Source of the DNA: Streptomyces sp. HUAS CB01
Lineage (GTDB): Bacteria; Actinomycetota; Actinomycetes; Streptomycetales; Streptomycetaceae
Reading direction: 5' to 3'
Assembly (NCBI RefSeq): GCF_030406905.1
Contig: NZ_CP129137.1
Coordinates: forward strand, 6,541,501 to 6,605,500
DNA length: 64,000 nt
In this document: positions 59,910-64,000 of the stretch, one piece after another
Layout: each line of letters opens with the position of its first letter
Position numbering within the stretch: the first letter of the stretch is position 1
Notes under the pieces: generated by a model
Database searches by the model: none
Told to the model about the DNA's origin: nothing
What the model saw: the letters and a program-made list of their open reading frames with translations, nothing else
Position numbers and translations under genes: made by a program

Positions 59910-60584
59910 ATGTTGTCCGCAGGACTGCCGCAGGGAACCGTGCCCAGGCTGGAGCGGCCGGGCCCGTTGCGCGAGCGCGTGTACGAGGCACTGCTGGAGC
60001 TCATCACCACCCGCGCCCTGCGCCCCGGCCAGCATCTCGTCGAGAGCGAACTCGCGGGCCACCTCGGGGTGTCGCGCCAGCCCGTACGGGAGGCGCTGCA
60101 GCGGCTCAACACGGAGGGATGGGTCGATCTGCGCCCGGCGCAGGGCGCGTTCGTCCACGAGCCGACCGAGGAGGAGGCCGACCAGCTGCTGTCGGTCCGT
60201 ACGCTGCTGGAGGCCGAGGCCGCCCGGCTGGCCGCCGCGAACGCCGGCTCCGCCGGCATCGCCGCCCTGGAGGAGCTCTGCGACAAGGGCGAGCAGGCCG
60301 TCGCCGCCGACGACGTGGACCTGGCGGTCGCCACCAACGCCGCCTTCCACGCGAAGGTGATGGAGCTCGCGGGCAACGTGGTGCTCGCCGAACTGGCCGG
60401 CCAGGTCGACCGGCGCGTGCGCTGGTACTACACCCCCGTGGCCCGGCAGCGCGGCGAGCAGTCGTGGATCGAGCACCGCGAACTGATCGCGGCCATCTCG
60501 GCACGCGACGAGGGCCGGGCCACCGAGGTGATGCGCGCCCACACGGAGCACACCAGGCGCACCTACCACGAGCGCGAGTCCTGA
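59910..60584 (+). CDS. GntR family regulator, FadR/FCD subfamily
   Basis: Product of 224 residues. The winged helix lies at about 15-75 (PLRERVYEALLELITTRALRPGQHLVESELAGHLGVSRQPVREAL) and the all-helical FCD ligand domain at 85-215 with its metal-binding pattern (TNAAFHAKVMELAGN; SWIEHRELIAAISARDEGRA; RAHTEHTRRTY). FCD members respond to organic acids or acyl-CoAs. ATG 59910 is preceded by GAGGGGG. The upstream site at 59852 and its match in the panE-like/VOC promoter point to control of both regions. Confidence 0.92.
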   Translation: MLSAGLPQGTVPRLERPGPLRERVYEALLELITTRALRPGQHLVESELAGHLGVSRQPVREALQRLNTEGWVDLRPAQGAFVHEPTEEEADQLLSVRTLLEAEAARLAAANAGSAGIAALEELCDKGEQAVAADDVDLAVATNAAFHAKVMELAGNVVLAELAGQVDRRVRWYYTPVARQRGEQSWIEHRELIAAISARDEGRATEVMRAHTEHTRRTYHERES

Positions 60585-61643
60585 GCCCGCCCGCGTCCTT
60601 CACCTCCGGGCGGCGGGGCCTGCGCCCCGGCTTCCCGCTGCGGTGCCCGGGTGCTCGGTCTCCTGCCGCGGGGGTCCCGGCCCTCGGCGTCGGCACCTGC
60701 GCGGGGAGACGGCGGCCGGGCGTGGCTGGGCCGGGGCGGTCGTGGCCGGGGCTGCCGGGGAGCGTCGGCTTCGGTCTCCCGCGACGAGTCGCCGGCCTTC
60801 GGGTTCGCGCCTGCGCGAGGTGTTCGGGGCCGGGCGGGGCGGTTGGGTCCGGGCGCCGGCAAGGGAGTGTGGGCTCCGGGCCAACGGCGGCGAGGGTGCC
60901 GGTCTTCGGGTCTGGCCTGCGCGGGGCGTCCGTGGCCGGGGCTGCCGCGGAGTACCGGCTGTCGGCTTCCCCCGCGGGAGCCTTGGCCTCAGGCTCGCGC
61001 CCCGCGCCGGGAGATCGCGTCCGGGCCGCCTGACGGGGAGCGTCGGCCCCGGGATTCCGCCGCGGGCGGTCGCGGTCTCCGGTGTTCACGCCCAGGGCCG
61101 TCGGGGGAGTGGCGCCTGCTCCCGGCCCCGCAGCCGCGGGCGGTCGCGTCCGGCGGCCGCGGAGCCTGCCGGGACGCCGGCATCTCCTGCGCTCGGGCCG
61201 CTCCGGGACGGCCGTCCCCGGGCGCGGGCGGTGCCGGTGCCGGAGGCCCGTCCTCGGCAGGGGCGCGACAGGCCCGGCGCCCCGCGACCGCTCACCCGCC
61301 GACATCGGGACGCCGGCATGTCCTGCGCTCGGGCCGCTCCGGGACGGCCGTCCCCGGGCGCGGGCGGTGCCGGTGCCGGAGGCCCGTCCTCGGCAGGGGC
61401 GCGACAGGCCCGGCGCCCCGCGACCGCTCACCCGCCGACATCGGGACGTCGGCATGTCCTGCGGCTCGGGCCGCTCCGGGACGGCCGTCCCCGGGCGCGG
61501 GCGGTGCCGGTGCCGGAGGCCCGTCCTCGGCAGGGGCGCGACAGGCCCGGCGCCCCGCGACCGCTCACCCGCCCACGCGCGCACCCGCCCGTGTCCAGCG
61601 GCCTGAGGTGCGCGCCCCCGCGGCCCTGACGCATCCTTTCTAT
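60585..61643. other. Long gene-free interval before the SpoIIE phosphatase gene, largely repetitive
   Basis: No gene is supported in this 1-kb gap. The first half holds degenerate duplications; CGTGGCCGGGGCTGCCG recurs at 60741 and 60931. The second half is the 136-bp array. Directly before GTG 61644 is CATCCTTTCTAT, in which CATCCT ends six bases from the start and may be the -10 element of a leaderless promoter. Confidence 0.65.
61171..61575 (+). repeat. 136-bp tandem array, three copies
   Basis: Units begin GGGACGCCGGCAT (third: GGGACGTCGGCAT) at 61171, 61307 and 61443. The first two are 136 bases; in the third a G is inserted (GCGGCTCGG), making later positions 137 apart. Sequence identity between units is nearly complete. 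The third unit stops near 61575, about 70 bases before the phosphatase start. Confidence 0.95.
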
Positions 61644-64000
61644 GTGACCTGGTACGGCGCGGCCAGGCCCGGCGCGCGCTCGAAGCGCGGGCCGCAGCGC
61701 GAGACGAGCGGCGGCGCGGTCCACCCCCTGGACGAGCTCGGACTGGTGCTCGCCGAGGCCGCGGTCCACTCGATCGGCGCGGTGGGGGGTTACGCCGGCG
61801 GGGTGTACCTGCGGTCGCACACGTCCGGCCTGCTGCGCCTGGCCGTGGCCGTCGGGCTCCCCGGCGAACTGATGCGCCCGTGGTGGCGCATGCACGTCAA
61901 CAGGCCCTTCCCCGTTGCCGAGTGCCACCGCCGCTCCCAGCCCATCCACCTCGCCGACGGCGAGGAGGCCATGCAGCGTTTCCCGCAGCTCATGGCGGGG
62001 CTGCCGTTCTCCTTCAGCTCCCTGTACGCACCGGTCAGGAGCGGGAACGAGCGCTTCGGCGTCCTCGTGGCGCTGCGCCCCGCCACCGCCGGGCAATCCG
62101 TCGCCGAGGAGGACCTGCGGCGCTTCACCGACGCGGGGACCCGGCTCGGCGCCGCCCTCGGTGAACTCCACCACGACGGCACCTCCGTCCGCTGGGAACG
62201 CGAGCCCTTCGTCGTCCAGGCCCCCGACGCGACGGCCCGACCCGTGCGCATCGGAGCCTTCGACTGGGACCTCGGCACGGGAGCGCTCTCCGCCGACGAG
62301 GAACTCTGCGCCATCCTCGGTGTCGACCCCGCCTGTTTCCCGGGCACCATCGAGGCGCTCACCGCCCATGTCACACCCGAGGACGCCTACCAGCTGTGGG
62401 CCGTGGCCCGGGAGGCCGCCCAGACCGGCCGTCCCGTCGTACGCCGGATCCGGATCGTCCGCGACGGCCATCCGCCGTCCCTGGTGGAACTCACCGGCCG
62501 CCCCGTTCACTCGTCCCCCGGCATCGGCACGCGCCGCGTCACCGGCTCCCTCATCGACCTCGGGACCGGAGTGGTCTCCGGAGAGGCCGGCGACCGGCTC
62601 CCCGACGGGCTGTTCTCCCTCGACCGCTCCTGCCGCATCACCTACGCCAACCACAGCGCCGAGGATCTCATCGGGATGCCCCGCGACCAGCTCGTCGGCC
62701 GGGTGCTCTGGGAGGCCGTGTCCTGGCTCGACCGCCCGGGCTACTGGGACCACTACCGGGCGGCGCTGCTCTCGCACACCCCCGTCCAGTTCCGCGCCAA
62801 CCGCGAGGAGGACGACTGGGTCACCGTCTCCCTCTTCCCCGGCCGGGAAGGAGTGACCGGAACCGTCGCCGCCGCCGAGCCCCCCGACTACGCACCGGGT
62901 TCCGTCAGCTTCCCCGGCGCCGGACTGGGCACCTTCGCCTCACCCGCCGACCGGGCCAGCGCCCTGTACCGGCCGGTCGCCCTCGCCATCGCCCTGACCG
63001 AGGCCGTCACCGCCCGCCAGGTCTCGGCGGTCGTCACGGAGGAACTGCTGCCCGCGTTCGGCGGCCGCCAGCTGGCCATCTACGTCCTCCACGAGCGCCA
63101 CCTCTACCTGGCCTGGGAGACCGGCTTCCCGGCCGGGTTCCTCGCCCCCTTCGACGGGGTCGGGCTGGACGCCCGCATCCCCGGCGTGGAAACCCTCACC
63201 ACCGGCCGCCCGATCTTCTTCGAGTCCATGGACAAACTCGCCGCCGCCTATCCCGGGCTCGCGATCGACGCCTCCGTCGGCGCCCGCGCCTTCCTGCCGC
63301 TGATCGCCTCCGGCCGCCCCGTCGGCTCCTGCATCCTCGGCTTCGACCACCCGCGCGGCTTCGCCCCCGAGGAGCGCACCGTCCTCACCGCCCTCGCCGG
63401 GCTCATCGCCCAGGCCCTCGAACGCGCCCAGCGCTACGACAGCGAGTCCGCACTCGCCCGCGGCCTCCAGGACGCCCTGCTGCCGCACCGGCTGCCCGTC
63501 ATCAAGGACGTGGAGACCGTCGGCCGCTATCTCCCCGGCACCCAGGGGATGGACGTCGGCGGCGACTGGTACGACGTCATCGAGACGGACCGCGGCCTCG
63601 CCCTCGTCATCGGCGACGTCCAGGGGCACGGGGTCTCCGCCGCCGCCATCATGGGCCAGCTGCGCAGCGCGGTACGGGCGTTCGCCCTCGCCGACCGGGA
63701 GCCCGACGAGGTGATGAGCGGCACCAACCGGCTCCTCATCGACCTCGACCCGGCACAGTTCGCCACCTGCTGCTACGTGCTCCTCGACCCGGCGACCGGC
63801 ACCGCCCAGGCCGTACGCGCCGGGCACCCCCAGCCGCTGCTGCGCAGGCCCGACGGCACGACCGAGGTGCTCGACCTGCCCGGCGGGCTGATCCTCGGCG
63901 TCGACGCGGAGGAGCACTACCCGGTCTGCGAACTCACCCTGGAACCAGGGGCGGTACTGGCCCTCTTCACCGACGGGCTGATCGAGGAGGCGGGCACCGA
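61644..64000 (+). CDS. GAF/PAS sensor SpoIIE-family serine phosphatase, 5' part
   Basis: The gene runs off the window after 785 codons. GTG 61644 is used because the ATG two bases earlier is followed at once by a stop. Domains in order: GAF-like (about 30-175, LDELGLVLAEAAVHSIGAVGGYAGGVYL), PAS-like (about 190-310, GAFDWDLGTGALSADEELCAILGVDP), second PAS (about 320-400, DGLFSLDRSCRITYANHSAEDLIGM), second GAF (about 445-590) and the SpoIIE/PP2C phosphatase from about 615 (GRYLPGTQGMDVGGDWYDVIE, IGDVQGHGVSAAAIMGQLRSAVRAFA, LFTDGLIEEAG). The manganese-binding Asp residues in GGDWYD and GDVQGHG are intact. Such proteins dephosphorylate anti-anti-sigma factors in stress or development pathways. 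The signal is unknown. Confidence 0.93.
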   Translation, partial: MTWYGAARPGARSKRGPQRETSGGAVHPLDELGLVLAEAAVHSIGAVGGYAGGVYLRSHTSGLLRLAVAVGLPGELMRPWWRMHVNRPFPVAECHRRSQPIHLADGEEAMQRFPQLMAGLPFSFSSLYAPVRSGNERFGVLVALRPATAGQSVAEEDLRRFTDAGTRLGAALGELHHDGTSVRWEREPFVVQAPDATARPVRIGAFDWDLGTGALSADEELCAILGVDPACFPGTIEALTAHVTPEDAYQLWAVAREAAQTGRPVVRRIRIVRDGHPPSLVELTGRPVHSSPGIGTRRVTGSLIDLGTGVVSGEAGDRLPDGLFSLDRSCRITYANHSAEDLIGMPRDQLVGRVLWEAVSWLDRPGYWDHYRAALLSHTPVQFRANREEDDWVTVSLFPGREGVTGTVAAAEPPDYAPGSVSFPGAGLGTFASPADRASALYRPVALAIALTEAVTARQVSAVVTEELLPAFGGRQLAIYVLHERHLYLAWETGFPAGFLAPFDGVGLDARIPGVETLTTGRPIFFESMDKLAAAYPGLAIDASVGARAFLPLIASGRPVGSCILGFDHPRGFAPEERTVLTALAGLIAQALERAQRYDSESALARGLQDALLPHRLPVIKDVETVGRYLPGTQGMDVGGDWYDVIETDRGLALVIGDVQGHGVSAAAIMGQLRSAVRAFALADREPDEVMSGTNRLLIDLDPAQFATCCYVLLDPATGTAQAVRAGHPQPLLRRPDGTTEVLDLPGGLILGVDAEEHYPVCELTLEPGAVLALFTDGLIEEAGT

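Overview
The window is a Streptomyces-type chromosome segment. Base composition is very GC-rich, GTG and TTG starts are common, and the gene content (DUF4232, DUF3093, DUF5107 and TIGR03086 proteins, SpoIIE phosphatases, FtsX-type exporters, several one-component regulators) is typical of the genus. About 44 intact or window-truncated protein genes and three clear pseudogenes can be supported, plus one gene that looks like the surviving front of a larger sensor phosphatase. No tRNA, rRNA, CRISPR array, intact insertion sequence or prophage was seen.

Layout. 1-2.5 kb: 3' end of a drug-efflux MFS pump fused to three extracellular-type beta-sandwich repeats, then a truncated PAS sensor. 2.6-7.8 kb: a tight four-gene operon of unrelated peptidases (M55 D-aminopeptidase, M20, S9, S66 LD-carboxypeptidase) that looks built to dismantle D-amino-acid or murein peptides. 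8-11.3 kb: adenosine deaminase, a GntR/UTRA regulator and a decayed MFS transporter, linked by a shared palindrome. 11.3-20.6 kb: small membrane protein, acetyltransferase, repeat-rich gap, and a three-gene FtsX-permease ABC exporter operon. 20.9-31.6 kb: mostly single genes (DUF4232 lipoprotein-like protein, frameshifted arginase-like gene, DUF5107 protein, VOC, SMI1/KNR4, methyltransferase, PAP2-lipid kinase fusion, TIGR03086 protein, sulfite-oxidase-like protein). 31.9-39.4 kb: an aminotransferase fold that has lost its catalytic lysine, two UlaG-type metallo-hydrolases, DedA, a small unknown protein and a holin-like/phosphatase fusion. 39.4-46.7 kb: amino-acid permease, small proteins, MmyB-type regulator, pterin carbinolamine dehydratase and two methyltransferases. 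46.9-50.7 kb: a sulfur unit (LysR, cysteine dioxygenase, YeiH exporter) and an aldo/keto reductase. 50.9-64 kb: a broken Tat-secreted lyase-like gene, acyl-CoA ligase, LysR/BASS divergent pair, FdhD, a PanE-like reductase, VOC, ketoacyl synthase III and FCD-GntR group, and the start of a large GAF/PAS/SpoIIE phosphatase that runs off the end.

How the parts connect. Three local regulatory circuits can be read from the DNA. The palindrome TTGTCAGACAAG lies at add and before the MFS pseudogene, with a half-matching copy before the GntR gene. A 15-bp FadR-type site lies in the panE-like/VOC divergent promoter and again before the FCD-GntR gene. A LysR-type dyad sits between the second LysR gene and the BASS transporter. 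Cysteine dioxygenase and YeiH are joined by a TGATG overlap, which suggests cysteine oxidation coupled to export of the resulting sulfite-type anion.

The most unusual feature is the non-coding DNA. Nearly every large gap carries a tandem array with a different unit (12, 15, 16, about 36, 35, 54, 93, 136 bp). One array is a six-fold duplication of a methyltransferase gene's own 3' end including its stop codon. A nearly identical 120-bp element occurs twice, 20 kb apart, and can be folded as a pseudoknot.
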